16,158 nucleotides of DNA from M269 sp964625615. Lineage in GTDB: Bacteria; Pseudomonadota; Gammaproteobacteria; Enterobacterales; Alteromonadaceae. Of this stretch, positions 1 to 6,954 are shown one piece after another. The position numbers were made by a program, and so were the translations under genes. The first letter of the stretch is position 1. Every line of letters begins with the position of its first letter. The DNA is taken from contig CAZVDU010000091.1 in the NCBI GenBank assembly GCA_964625615.1, forward strand, positions 1 through 16,158, read 5' to 3'. The notes under the pieces are model-generated. The model had not been told where the DNA came from. It was given only the letters and a program-made list of their open reading frames with translations, and searched no databases.

Positions 1-2
1 TA

Positions 3-167
3 TTTGAGAGAAAAATAATAGTTTCGCTATGGGGCCGAAATCGAACAAGAAGCGGTCATTTAAAACATAAAGTAAACTATAGAAGGGTAAATCAAAGTGA
101 TCTGACCCCATCGATTCCGGATTCCTGGTTTAGCAAAAGAAAATCCAAAGATAAAAACCAATATTGA
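3..167 (+). other. Open reading frame entering from left edge, no start seen
   Basis: This frame is open from the window edge for about 54 codons and stops at TGA 165-167, two bases before the TTG of the next ORF. Its product is very basic (many Lys and Arg) and matches no family I know. It runs through the dispersed repeat at 101-122, which argues that it is either the tail of a gene read into the repeat or chance. I see no start codon with a ribosome site. Confidence 0.2.
101..122 (+). repeat. Dispersed repeat, copy A (TCTGAcCCC type)
   Basis: The segment has the pattern TCTGAnCCCnTnGATTCC followed by GAT. It matches 18 of 22 bases with a copy on the opposite strand at 3307-3328. Short sequences of the TCTGACCCC type are scattered through many marine gammaproteobacterial genomes. 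Calling this a degenerate member of such a family is inference. The two copies face each other and bracket the small ORFs and the ankyrin gene. Confidence 0.45.
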
Positions 168-168
168 T

Positions 169-555
169 TTGCCCCTAAAGACAGCAAGATCTGTCCTTAT
201 CAGTCCATGCAATTACAGGAGGTTTAATTTTACAATACCCTATGGTGAGTTCGACAGGTCCTATTTTTTTCATGAAATTCAATTAGCGTCTACCAGCAAA
301 AATCCAATAACTAAACTTAAATTGAGCGAAATTCTAAGATCTTATCCAGATGCACAACTTCGTATCTATGCTTTTGGCTCTGACTCAGTTAGTGGGGCAC
401 GAAGCTTAACTATATCAAAGCTACTTAAAAATTCTGACATTACTCAAGACACTAATGTAATTGAGACAGAAGTTTATATGGAAAAAGCAAATACTATTAA
501 ATCTAAGGCCCGCAGGCTCCTGAGGATTTACGATCATGGATTAAATGAGAGTTAA
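169..555 (+). CDS. Hypothetical protein, possibly 5'-truncated
   Basis: I do not recognise this 128-codon ORF. The only usable start is a TTG at 169 with no convincing Shine-Dalgarno sequence. The same frame stays open back to position 106, so the gene may have lost its 5' end, perhaps at the repeat at 101-122. The product is soluble, with mixed charge and no signal peptide or membrane segment, and is basic toward the end (KSKARRLLRIYDHG). The next ORF starts 36 bases downstream on the same strand, so the two could share a transcript. It could be a real small gene or the 3' remnant of a larger one. Confidence 0.4.
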   Translation: MPLKTARSVLISPCNYRRFNFTIPYGEFDRSYFFHEIQLASTSKNPITKLKLSEILRSYPDAQLRIYAFGSDSVSGARSLTISKLLKNSDITQDTNVIETEVYMEKANTIKSKARRLLRIYDHGLNES

Positions 556-591
556 TGAACCTGTTCTGATATTTAGTCACTAGGTGTTGTA

Positions 592-789
592 ATGAATGAA
601 CAATTGACCGATGGAAGAGAGGCGCGAGAACTTGGCAATATCCAAGCCGAGCAATTGGCCAGTGACCTTGAATCACCAAGTGGTATCGAGCCACTAAATA
701 AAGAAGACTTTGAACAGGCTAAAAGGGATAACTCAGTTCTTAGAGAAAAAGAGTTTAAGAAAGAACTAAAGGGGGATGAGAAGCTGTAA
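592..789 (+). CDS. Small hydrophilic hypothetical protein (65 aa)
   Basis: The ATG at 592 is preceded by AGGT at 582-585, a modest ribosome site at acceptable spacing. The product is highly charged and rich in Glu, Lys and Asp, without hydrophobic segments. It has a central turn region (SPSGIEPLN) and a Lys/Glu-rich, probably helical C-terminus. It follows the 169-555 ORF by 36 bases and could be co-transcribed with it. I do not recognise a family. The composition is protein-like rather than random, but short length keeps confidence moderate. Confidence 0.45.
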   Translation: MNEQLTDGREARELGNIQAEQLASDLESPSGIEPLNKEDFEQAKRDNSVLREKEFKKELKGDEKL

Positions 790-927
790 GTATATCTTCG
801 TGCCGTAAGCTGATCTTAAAAGAATATGTCGCTATAAATTAGTAGTTAATCATTATCAAATGCACTGCTCGGCAAGTAATTCTCTGGCAACATTTGACCT
901 TTCCCCGAAACTAGTACCAACCCCTCG

Positions 928-1143
928 ATGAGATTTTTCATATTTGACAGGCGCCCAAACTTATATAATAAAAGGTCAGTCGGGTTATTGCACGTCGGGC
1001 GTATTGCCAATAAGATTTAACAGCGCGACTACCCAGTCTGGTGACAAAACGTGTACGATTGGGTCGACGAGTTGCAACAAATTTATAATCTCGATATGGC
1101 TAAATTAGATGACTGGCTCATGCAGCATGATCTTGGCACTTAA
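928..1143 (+). pseudogene. Stop-interrupted ORF remnant of unknown origin
   Basis: Within the gene-poor stretch 790-1201, one frame runs from ATG 928 to TAA 1141-1143. It is broken by TAA 1018-1020 and TGA 1042-1044. The last 30 codons (from 1051, beginning VYDWVDELQQIYNLDMAK) read like a genuine acidic helical C-terminus. No ribosome site precedes ATG 928 and I cannot name a family. It may be a decayed gene tail, or only the last third may be meaningful. The rest of 790-1201 holds nothing else I can support. Confidence 0.22.
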
Positions 1144-1201
1144 ATTTTAGTGATATTGATATGACTGACTAAAGGTTGAATGAACAAAATAAGGAAATTG
1201 T

Positions 1202-3163
1202 ATGCTTAGAAGGGTTCTCAAAAACAAGTTAGTACAAATCGCCTCTCTGGTATCATCAATCGTCTTGATTGCTCTGTTTTTAACTGAAGACACTGTTGTT
1301 ATCAAGCCTCAGTTACTCATCAGTGAAGAGAGCATTGAGCAGATGGAGCCACATGTAACAGATCAAATCATTAAGACTTCTGCAGCTTTTGTAAAGACCC
1401 TAGACTTCAGCAATTTCGACTACTGTGAAAAGTTTGTCGCCAAACGAATAAATACAACATACGCCTGGTTTAGAGAAAATCATGAAGAATGGGGTGCATT
1501 TATCGACCAAGGTTACTTGCTCAATGATGTAACTGCCGCTGTAGAACACTTCGGCAACTCAAATTATGCTGCCGCCTTTCGAATAAAGCAGTTGCGTAAA
1601 AATAGTGAGGCCACAAATTTTTATAATCAAGTTGCAGACCAAGTTAGACAATTTGCTCCAGAACTTCTAGGTGGACCACTGGCATTAAGTTTTCAAAAGC
1701 CGATACCTACGCAAGCTTTAGTTACCTACCCAAGACTAACTAAAAGTGAAAGAAACGAGATACTCAAGGGTACCGATGTGAGCGTAGATGATCTCGCTTT
1801 TTTTGTTAGAGACAAGGCTGTATCGGATGAGGTATTACTCGAACTTCTTTCAGCTATTTCTGATCCAAATGCTATCGTAGGTTACGACAGGTTAGAAACA
1901 ACCTCTGTGCTGGATTATGCAATTTTTGCCTACCGGCCGGCCGTTGTTGAAGAGCTATTGCTAAGAGGTGCCATACCGACTAACGATGAGTATTTAGGCA
2001 CGAGTTTAGATTGGGCATTGAGCAGTCTGAATTACAATTGGCACTTAGAAAGTAAAGAGCAAGCGATTAAGGTGTTAATGTTATTAAAAAATAGCGATCT
2101 AGCTACAGGAATCGATATCAATAACCAGTCCCATATCAGAGGTGGATTTCCTAGACATTTCTTTGATTTCGACCGCACTCAAATTAACTATCTTTTGGAT
2201 ATCCATAGTATTGACCTATCCTCACTAAAACAAAAGTTGAAGATTACTCCATATACTGATTCATTGTTGATAAAGTTATTAGAGCGCTCAAGGCAAGACT
2301 ATCTGTCTAAAAAACTGGCACTTGAAGATGTTGGTGAACATTTAGCAAAGTGTGAAGATACGATTAATGGACTAAATGATAAGTGGGAAGCTGAAAACGC
2401 ACGAATTGTTGTGCAACGCATTGTATCTGAGTACGAAAACGATCAAACTCAAATTAAGCAAGTTTTAAATAAAATTGATCCTGTTTTATTTGATATGTAC
2501 ATCAGTCAAACGAGTCTATATCGGAGGAAGCAAGAGCCTGTTAATGAGGCATGGGATATACTCCCGTCATTAACTGATGAGCATGTCGATCAAGTTATAA
2601 CCTCAATTTCTGAACTTACCTTAAATGAAGCCAATAAAAACTGGCTGTTTGGGCAAATTCTTAATTATGGACCACACTATTATTCAAAGTTGGTCGATGC
2701 AGGTTTTTTAGTCGATGAAATTCAATATTTTGCCTATAAAACTGCGGGATTATTAAAGGTTGAATCTATTAAAGCCCTCTATGAATCAGGTGCTGATTTG
2801 TTTAAAGAGGATATCAGAGGCAAGACTCTTTTATATTATGCAGTGAAAGCAGGAAACATCGAGTTGGTTAAGTATTTGGAGGATGAGAATTTCCCTTATT
2901 CATCCAATGTTAGAGGTGAAGATCCACTTCACGTGGCTTTAAACACCATGAACAAGCGCTTGAAAGTAGAAAATATTGAAGGGTTAGTTGATGCTTTGAT
3001 GGAATATGATCCCGAAGTAGATAAGTTTCACCTTAGCAGAGTAGCCCTGATCAAATTAAAATATCCTGATTTGTACCAACGACTAGCGATGAAACACCCT
3101 CAGTTAGCCATATTACCATCAACACCTTTACCGAGTATTAAAGCTGGCTATGTACTTTTTTAG
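1202..3163 (+). CDS. Membrane-anchored ankyrin-repeat-like protein
   Basis: The ATG at 1202 has AAGGA at 1191-1195, six bases upstream. The 653-residue product starts with a basic N-terminus and one hydrophobic segment at about residues 10-28. That suggests a signal anchor with the bulk on the periplasmic side; no lipobox is seen. Degenerate ankyrin-like units are visible at about 234-262 (SVLDYAIFAYRPAVVEELLL), and the best ones at about 539-568 (KTLLYYAVKAGNIELVKYL) and 571-603 (EDPLHVAL). The middle, about 345-470, is charged and probably helical, without repeats. Ankyrin repeats mediate protein-protein contacts; no catalytic motif is visible. The gene stands alone, 338 bases from the convergent PEP-CTERM gene. 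The ankyrin call is good for the C-terminal units and tentative for the N-terminal one; partner and role are unknown. Confidence 0.85.
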   Translation: MLRRVLKNKLVQIASLVSSIVLIALFLTEDTVVIKPQLLISEESIEQMEPHVTDQIIKTSAAFVKTLDFSNFDYCEKFVAKRINTTYAWFRENHEEWGAFIDQGYLLNDVTAAVEHFGNSNYAAAFRIKQLRKNSEATNFYNQVADQVRQFAPELLGGPLALSFQKPIPTQALVTYPRLTKSERNEILKGTDVSVDDLAFFVRDKAVSDEVLLELLSAISDPNAIVGYDRLETTSVLDYAIFAYRPAVVEELLLRGAIPTNDEYLGTSLDWALSSLNYNWHLESKEQAIKVLMLLKNSDLATGIDINNQSHIRGGFPRHFFDFDRTQINYLLDIHSIDLSSLKQKLKITPYTDSLLIKLLERSRQDYLSKKLALEDVGEHLAKCEDTINGLNDKWEAENARIVVQRIVSEYENDQTQIKQVLNKIDPVLFDMYISQTSLYRRKQEPVNEAWDILPSLTDEHVDQVITSISELTLNEANKNWLFGQILNYGPHYYSKLVDAGFLVDEIQYFAYKTAGLLKVESIKALYESGADLFKEDIRGKTLLYYAVKAGNIELVKYLEDENFPYSSNVRGEDPLHVALNTMNKRLKVENIEGLVDALMEYDPEVDKFHLSRVALIKLKYPDLYQRLAMKHPQLAILPSTPLPSIKAGYVLF

Positions 3164-3499
3164 GCTGGCTTGAATTCCACTGAATGAGCTAATCTTTTTA
3201 CTGATTGGTATAAAGTCAACTTCACCCCGATAGATAACTAGGAAGTGGTAAAATGAAAGCAAGCGCTCGGTATCGGTGATTTATGGCTTAGGCGATCCAG
3301 AATTCTATCTGGAATCAAAGGGATCAGAATCAATGATGTTGTGTAATCCCCCCAAGAACCAAAGCAGTTATAAGTAGAAAATTCCTGCAGTTTTGAGCAA
3401 CATACCGGCAGTCTGGTTATATTTCTAACGGCGGCTAAAGAATGAAAGCTCTAGCGCCGTGTCTTTATGAGCGGGATAGGAGCTTAAAAGTTTGCGTTA
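3164..3499. other. Gene-free stretch between convergent genes
   Basis: No credible gene is seen on either strand. The stretch contains a 5-bp hairpin (CCAGA...TCTGG, 3299-3314) overlapping repeat copy B. It also has an imperfect stem at 3429-3437 / 3452-3459 (CGGCGGCTA with TAGCGCCG, one bulge). The latter lies just beyond the end of the minus-strand PEP-CTERM gene and could help end its transcript, but no clear U-run follows. Confidence 0.4.
3307..3328 (-). repeat. Dispersed repeat, copy B (TCTGAtCCC type)
   Basis: Read on the minus strand, this segment matches 18 of 22 bases of the copy at 101-122, and the similarity continues loosely past the GATTCC core. It also forms one arm of a small hairpin with 3299-3303. 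Opposite orientation of the two copies is seen directly. Membership of a REP-like family is inference. Confidence 0.45.
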
Positions 3500-4135
3500 T
3501 TATACTGCTCTGTAAGGTCGAATATAGATTAAAAAAGCGCATAATGAAATAAAGCCCCAAAATATTGGTGGCTCTGGGACCTGTGAAAGGGTGACGTTGT
3601 CAATTCCGGTTATTTCCGGAGTAAAAGCGGTGCTAAATACATTCTCAATTTGCAGCCGAAGTTCAGTTACATCTGCTAGTAAACTTATCCAAGTACCTGT
3701 ATTAACAGACCATGCGGATTCATCTATAATTGCGGTTATGGTTATCCAATTGCCTATTGGTGCAATAATTCCTGAGTTAAATGTTGCAGAACCTCCGGGG
3801 CCAAAAATTGAAGCTGTCAAAGGAACTATATTGCCAACGCCAGGATCAATTAAGTTAAAGTCCCATGACAGGGTTCCTACTCCATCTAAAATTGACCAAT
3901 CTCCAAGGAAGACAGCGGGGGCTAGGATATTACCAGCTGTTTGCCCTTGGTCGATATTTTGTATGTACCCACCGGGGTTACCGCCAGTGAGTTCATGGGT
4001 AAGTAGTGTTGTTTCCCCTAGTAACCCCGTCCAACCGTCCAAACTAGTATCAAAAGTACTGTTTGCGATTATTGTTGCGCCAGCAGGTTCAACGAAGATG
4101 ATGAGGGCAATTAAATAAAATTTTTTAAAGTCCAT
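3500..4135 (-). CDS. PEP-CTERM sorting-domain exported protein
   Basis: The product has a signal peptide (MDFKKFYLIALIIFVEPAGA), an extracellular-type body rich in Gly, Thr, Ile and Asn, and a C-terminal PEP-CTERM tail. That tail is VPEP followed by a hydrophobic segment and a basic end (RPYR), in the last 26 residues. In this class the tail is recognised and processed by an exosortase during export, often alongside exopolysaccharide. The start chosen is ATG 4135, with TTGGAA just upstream at 7-base spacing. A TTG twelve bases further out (4147) would add four residues and spoil the signal peptide's basic start. The body begins NSTFDTSLDGWTG, like carbohydrate-binding jelly-roll modules of exported PEP-CTERM proteins. 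No exosortase gene is in this window, so that machinery must be elsewhere. Confidence 0.85.
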   Translation of the reverse strand: MDFKKFYLIALIIFVEPAGATIIANSTFDTSLDGWTGLLGETTLLTHELTGGNPGGYIQNIDQGQTAGNILAPAVFLGDWSILDGVGTLSWDFNLIDPGVGNIVPLTASIFGPGGSATFNSGIIAPIGNWITITAIIDESAWSVNTGTWISLLADVTELRLQIENVFSTAFTPEITGIDNVTLSQVPEPPIFWGFISLCAFLIYIRPYRAV

Positions 4136-4313
4136 AAATAATTCCAATATTTAAAATTCATGCTAAATGTGAGGGTAAACTTGTTTATATAAGCTTATAG
4201 TTTAGGTGTGAAAAGTACACGCCACTACGGAAGTATAGAGCATCACTTGTTGATTTTTTTAAATAAGGAAATGTATATATAAAGTCTTATTCATAGATCT
4301 CGTTGATTTGTAA

Positions 4314-4490
4314 CTATCCACTGACCTTTCCCCCAAATTTAAGATAGCCAGCGATATCGGTCATATTCCATAAATCGGTATCACTCTCTTGATGCACATT
4401 AAGATCGTTTAACTTTTGTTCGTATTGAGCAATAACAGACTCTAGCTTTTCGATTGTGGCGCTCAGTGGTGTCGATTTTATGTTGTCCAT
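4314..4490 (-). CDS. Small ORF (58 aa), possible truncated HTH protein
   Basis: The ATG at 4490 (minus strand) is preceded by a weak purine-rich site (AAGAGCGG). The product has an N-terminal charged helix (SATIEKLESVIAQYEQKLNDL) and ends DLWNMTDIAGYLKFGGKVSG. That end resembles the first half of a helix-turn-helix of the excisionase/AlpA type (W-x-M-x-D-I-A-x-Y-L). The recognition helix that should follow is missing, because TAG comes immediately after. It may be a truncated DNA-binding protein or a small protein in its own right. The HTH reading is inference. The rest of 4136-4624 shows no other gene. Confidence 0.4.
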   Translation of the reverse strand: MDNIKSTPLSATIEKLESVIAQYEQKLNDLNVHQESDTDLWNMTDIAGYLKFGGKVSG

Positions 4491-4624
4491 TTTGCCGCTC
4501 TTTTTTGAAATCTTGAGCAGATTAATTGTGAAAAAAATTCATGTATATCTAGAAAGTTTCAGAGTTATGAGAAGCTAAAAAAAGGGTTGAATAATGACTG
4601 TTTTATAGTCATAAAAGTAGGGAC

Positions 4625-4655
4625 TTGAACTGGGTTTTTGGGTATAATATGCGCC
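4625..4655 (+). promoter_or_regulatory. Sigma70-type promoter with GC-rich discriminator
   Basis: A perfect TATAAT at 4643-4648 is followed by AT and then GCGCC (4651-4655), the discriminator type of stable-RNA and ribosomal promoters, which are typically sensitive to growth rate and ppGpp. The -35 is poor: TTGAAC at 4625 is only 12 bases away, and the correctly spaced hexamer is weak. The block TATAnTATGCGCC recurs at the promoter upstream of pnp. It should drive the ORF at 4706 and perhaps the SUKH gene. Confidence 0.55.
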
Positions 4656-4677
4656 TGTGTTAAGCTGTTTAACACAG
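4655..4677. repeat. Perfect 9-bp inverted repeat in 5' leader
   Basis: CTGTGTTAA and TTAACACAG are separated by GCTGT, directly downstream of the -10 box and around the expected transcription start. It could be a repressor operator (dyad symmetry over the start) or an RNA hairpin at the very 5' end of the transcript that stabilises it. No U-run follows at once, so it is not a standard terminator. Confidence 0.5.
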
Positions 4678-4705
4678 TCAAAATTTTTAATTAGGAGCTT
4701 GTAAA

Positions 4706-4945
4706 ATGACGTATGTCCCGAAAATGTCACGGGATATCCAGCAAGGCCTTTATTTTCAAGTGGTTGATGTCCCGCTTTCCGCACCAATCTTTATCTCATT
4801 GATCCTATTGAGTAATTTGGTTTTTAGATTACTCTCTTTCTTAAATATGTCCTCTAAGCATTTGAGATTTAAAAAAATCTTTGGTTCAAGTCTCGCTTGC
4901 TGTCTGATTAGCGCTTCTACAAACTCCCGGCTCTATTTAATTTAA
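4706..4945 (+). CDS. Small hydrophobic ORF (79 aa) behind strong signals
   Basis: The ATG at 4706 has a near-ideal AGGAG at 4693-4697 with 8-base spacing and lies about 50 bases from a TATAAT promoter, so initiation is well supported. The product has one probable membrane segment at about residues 24-46 (PLSAPIFISLILLSNLVFRL) and a basic tail. I recognise no family. The antisense strand over 4756-4932 is also open and reads as a charged, helical, more protein-like sequence (LIRQQARLEPKIFLNLK), but without a start codon. So the downstream part of this ORF may be a shadow of a truncated reverse-strand gene, with only the first codons under the promoter being original. Confidence 0.4.
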   Translation: MTYVPKMSRDIQQGLYFQVVDVPLSAPIFISLILLSNLVFRLLSFLNMSSKHLRFKKIFGSSLACCLISASTNSRLYLI

Positions 4946-5005
4946 ATGGATGCAACAATCTATTTTATATAAAGTTATTCCTTTCAGCTCACTGAGAATA
5001 GTTGT

Positions 5006-6415
5006 ATGAAATGGTTATGGAAGAAAAGGCCTACTGGAAAGTATAGCGACCAACTGATTCGGATTGAGGAAAAGCTAGCTAAAGCAAAAAGAATCGATAG
5101 GAGGCTAAAGGTTTTTGGTGCTGATTCCCATAAGTACAAAATTGGTAAATGTGTATCGAAGAATGATATTGCAGTATTTGAAGAAAGATACTCCATTAGC
5201 CTTCCAGAGTGCTATACAGCATTCTTAACTTATGTTGGTAACGGTGGTGTTTCATATTGTGACTCGTCCGCAGGACCTTTCTACGGAATATACCCTATGG
5301 GTAGAGGTGTTAACGAGTTTGTCGATAACCCTGAGCTAAGCCTTTACAAAACTCCGTCTATTTTTCCTAGAATATCTGATAACGAATGGGAACTGTTGAT
5401 AGGTAAGATACATGCTGACGATATCACTGATGAAGAGTACGAAGAGGGGTGCCATAATATATACTCTGGATTGCTTTGTATTGGTAGCCAGGGCTGTCAG
5501 AGCTACCACGCGATCATTTTGAATGGTGAGCATACTGGTAGGGTGGTGAATGTAAGTATTGACCTGATTAAATCAAAGTTTGCTTATGAAGATAACTTTT
5601 TAGATTGGTACGAGAGGTGGCTTGATGAAATTCTCTCTGGCATTTTGTTGCAAGATGGACCTAACTGGTTCGGTTATACAATGGGTGGAAATGGCTCCGA
5701 GTTATTGAACTGCTACTTTTCTTCAGAAACAAGAGAAGAAAAGATAGAGGCTCTAGATGGCCTTTCTAAATTAACTGATATGACCGAAAAAGACTGTGAG
5801 CAGCTATTAGGCATTGGTTTAGAAGAGAAACTAGAAATAAGGCACCACGCTGTTCAATCATTAACAAAATTCAATTATTCAATGGCTAAGCAACTACTTT
5901 TTGTAGCTCTTAAAGGTGATGACACCGACTGCTTGGCTGGCTGTCAGGCTATATATTGGTATGCAAGAAGTAAGGCAAACGAGTGGTACGAAATATTAGG
6001 GGACAGATTGCCATCTGTCGAAAATGAAGAAACTTATCGTTTCATTACATACATTTTCGCGGAGTCGGGTAAAGATTATAGTATTGACTTATTACCTTTT
6101 TGTAGTAGCCGCTCCGAAGAAATAAGAGCAACGACATATACTGCGTTAGGAAAGTTGAAAAACCGAGCTCCTCTTATAGATGCATTTGCAGATGGATTAA
6201 TCGATGATTCTCCTCAAGTCGTACATGCTACCCTCCAGGCGTTTCGAGGACTAAGAGACAAACGGATTTTTAAAGCATATCGACGGATTATTGAACGCTT
6301 CCCTTGTGAAGAACATTTTATTTTGATTAATTTAAGTCATCATTTGAAAGAGCTAGGATTCTCTGGGATAGATGACTTTACTAGTTGCTATGACAATGGA
6401 AAAATCAAAAGCTGA
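5006..6415 (+). CDS. SMI1/KNR4 (SUKH) domain protein with HEAT-like C-terminus
   Basis: The N-terminal half holds a SUKH/SMI1-KNR4 domain at about residues 47-205. Its signature parts are visible: FEERYSISLPECYTAFLTYVGNGG early, and GLLCIGSQGCQSYHAIILNG later. The C-terminal half (about 240-450) is built of paired helices like HEAT repeats (EIRHHAVQSL; EEIRATTYTALGKL; PQVVHATLQAFRGL). SUKH proteins are best known as immunity proteins against secreted polymorphic toxins, though many are orphan. The start has only a weak purine stretch upstream (GAGAA). The gene lies 60 bases after the 79-codon ORF and probably shares its promoter. It ends in a clear terminator. No toxin with recognisable nuclease or deaminase domains is in the window, so this is a solitary copy or acts otherwise. 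Confidence 0.85.
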   Translation: MKWLWKKRPTGKYSDQLIRIEEKLAKAKRIDRRLKVFGADSHKYKIGKCVSKNDIAVFEERYSISLPECYTAFLTYVGNGGVSYCDSSAGPFYGIYPMGRGVNEFVDNPELSLYKTPSIFPRISDNEWELLIGKIHADDITDEEYEEGCHNIYSGLLCIGSQGCQSYHAIILNGEHTGRVVNVSIDLIKSKFAYEDNFLDWYERWLDEILSGILLQDGPNWFGYTMGGNGSELLNCYFSSETREEKIEALDGLSKLTDMTEKDCEQLLGIGLEEKLEIRHHAVQSLTKFNYSMAKQLLFVALKGDDTDCLAGCQAIYWYARSKANEWYEILGDRLPSVENEETYRFITYIFAESGKDYSIDLLPFCSSRSEEIRATTYTALGKLKNRAPLIDAFADGLIDDSPQVVHATLQAFRGLRDKRIFKAYRRIIERFPCEEHFILINLSHHLKELGFSGIDDFTSCYDNGKIKS

Positions 6416-6433
6416 TTTGGTTAAGGGGTAGGG

Positions 6434-6457
6434 GAGGCTTGTGCAAGCTTCTTTTAT
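6434..6457 (+). terminator. Rho-independent terminator after SUKH gene
   Basis: GAGGCTTG (6434-6441) pairs with CAAGCTTC (6444-6451), with one G-U pair and a tight loop, and is followed by TTTTATTTA. It lies 19 bases past the SUKH stop codon. Confidence 0.65.
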
Positions 6458-6618
6458 TTATCATCCATCGTATTTCTCTTTCTTTGGTTTTATTTTGGTG
6501 TCGGCAACGTCAGTCTATCACCGAAATGGGGGTAAATTAACCAATATGATGTCCAAATGAAAGGCAATATTAGGTTACCTCGGCCTTAGATAAAACCTTC
6601 AGGCTTAAAACTAATGAT

Positions 6619-6954
6619 CTATTTAGAGGCTATTACATTTACTAATCTAATAAGTGCTAATAGCAAATTACTAAAATCATTATCTATTCGTTGCTTGATG
6701 TCTTGTACAATACTCTTCAGCTCTTTATTAAAGTCTTGCTCAATACGCCCGTCACTCTCATGTTTACTTATTTCAGAGCAATCAAGAGTTAATTCGGATG
6801 CAAAAACATCAACAAATGGCTTTAGGTGGAATAAGGCGTCATCAATCAGGTGATTGTTCAGCCCGTACTGCCTTAAAACCACCTTTAACTTTTCTTTAAA
6901 TTCGTTCCAATCATTCAATTGTTCTAATTCTTTTATATCTATCACGTTACTCAA
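6619..6954 (-). CDS. Hypothetical small helical protein (111 aa), TTG start
   Basis: The start chosen is TTG at 6954 because AAAGGGG lies at plus 6962-6968, exactly seven bases upstream, one of the best ribosome sites in the window. No ATG is available nearby. The product is predicted all-helical and acidic in the middle (SEISKHESDGRIEQDF). Its C-terminal helix has a long hydrophobic face (NLLLALIRLVNVIASK) and could associate with a membrane or dimerise. I recognise no family. A TATAAT lies on the minus strand at 7051-7056, about 100 bases upstream, and may be its -10. It is convergent with the SUKH gene. The rare start with a strong ribosome site suggests a genuine gene with limited expression. 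Confidence 0.6.
   Translation of the reverse strand: MSNVIDIKELEQLNDWNEFKEKLKVVLRQYGLNNHLIDDALFHLKPFVDVFASELTLDCSEISKHESDGRIEQDFNKELKSIVQDIKQRIDNDFSNLLLALIRLVNVIASK

Noticed and set aside
888..899. 12-base match TGACCTTTCCCC shared with about 4321-4332
   Set aside because: Several such 12-base matches are expected by chance in 16 kb, and the flanks do not align.
944..969. TTGACA and TATAAT near the ankyrin gene, resembling a perfect promoter
   Set aside because: The spacer is only 14 bases, too short for sigma70, and the site lies more than 230 bases before the gene.
3591..4118. 175-codon open frame on the plus strand
   Set aside because: It lies antisense inside the PEP-CTERM gene, whose signal peptide and sorting tail are clear, and has no ribosome site.
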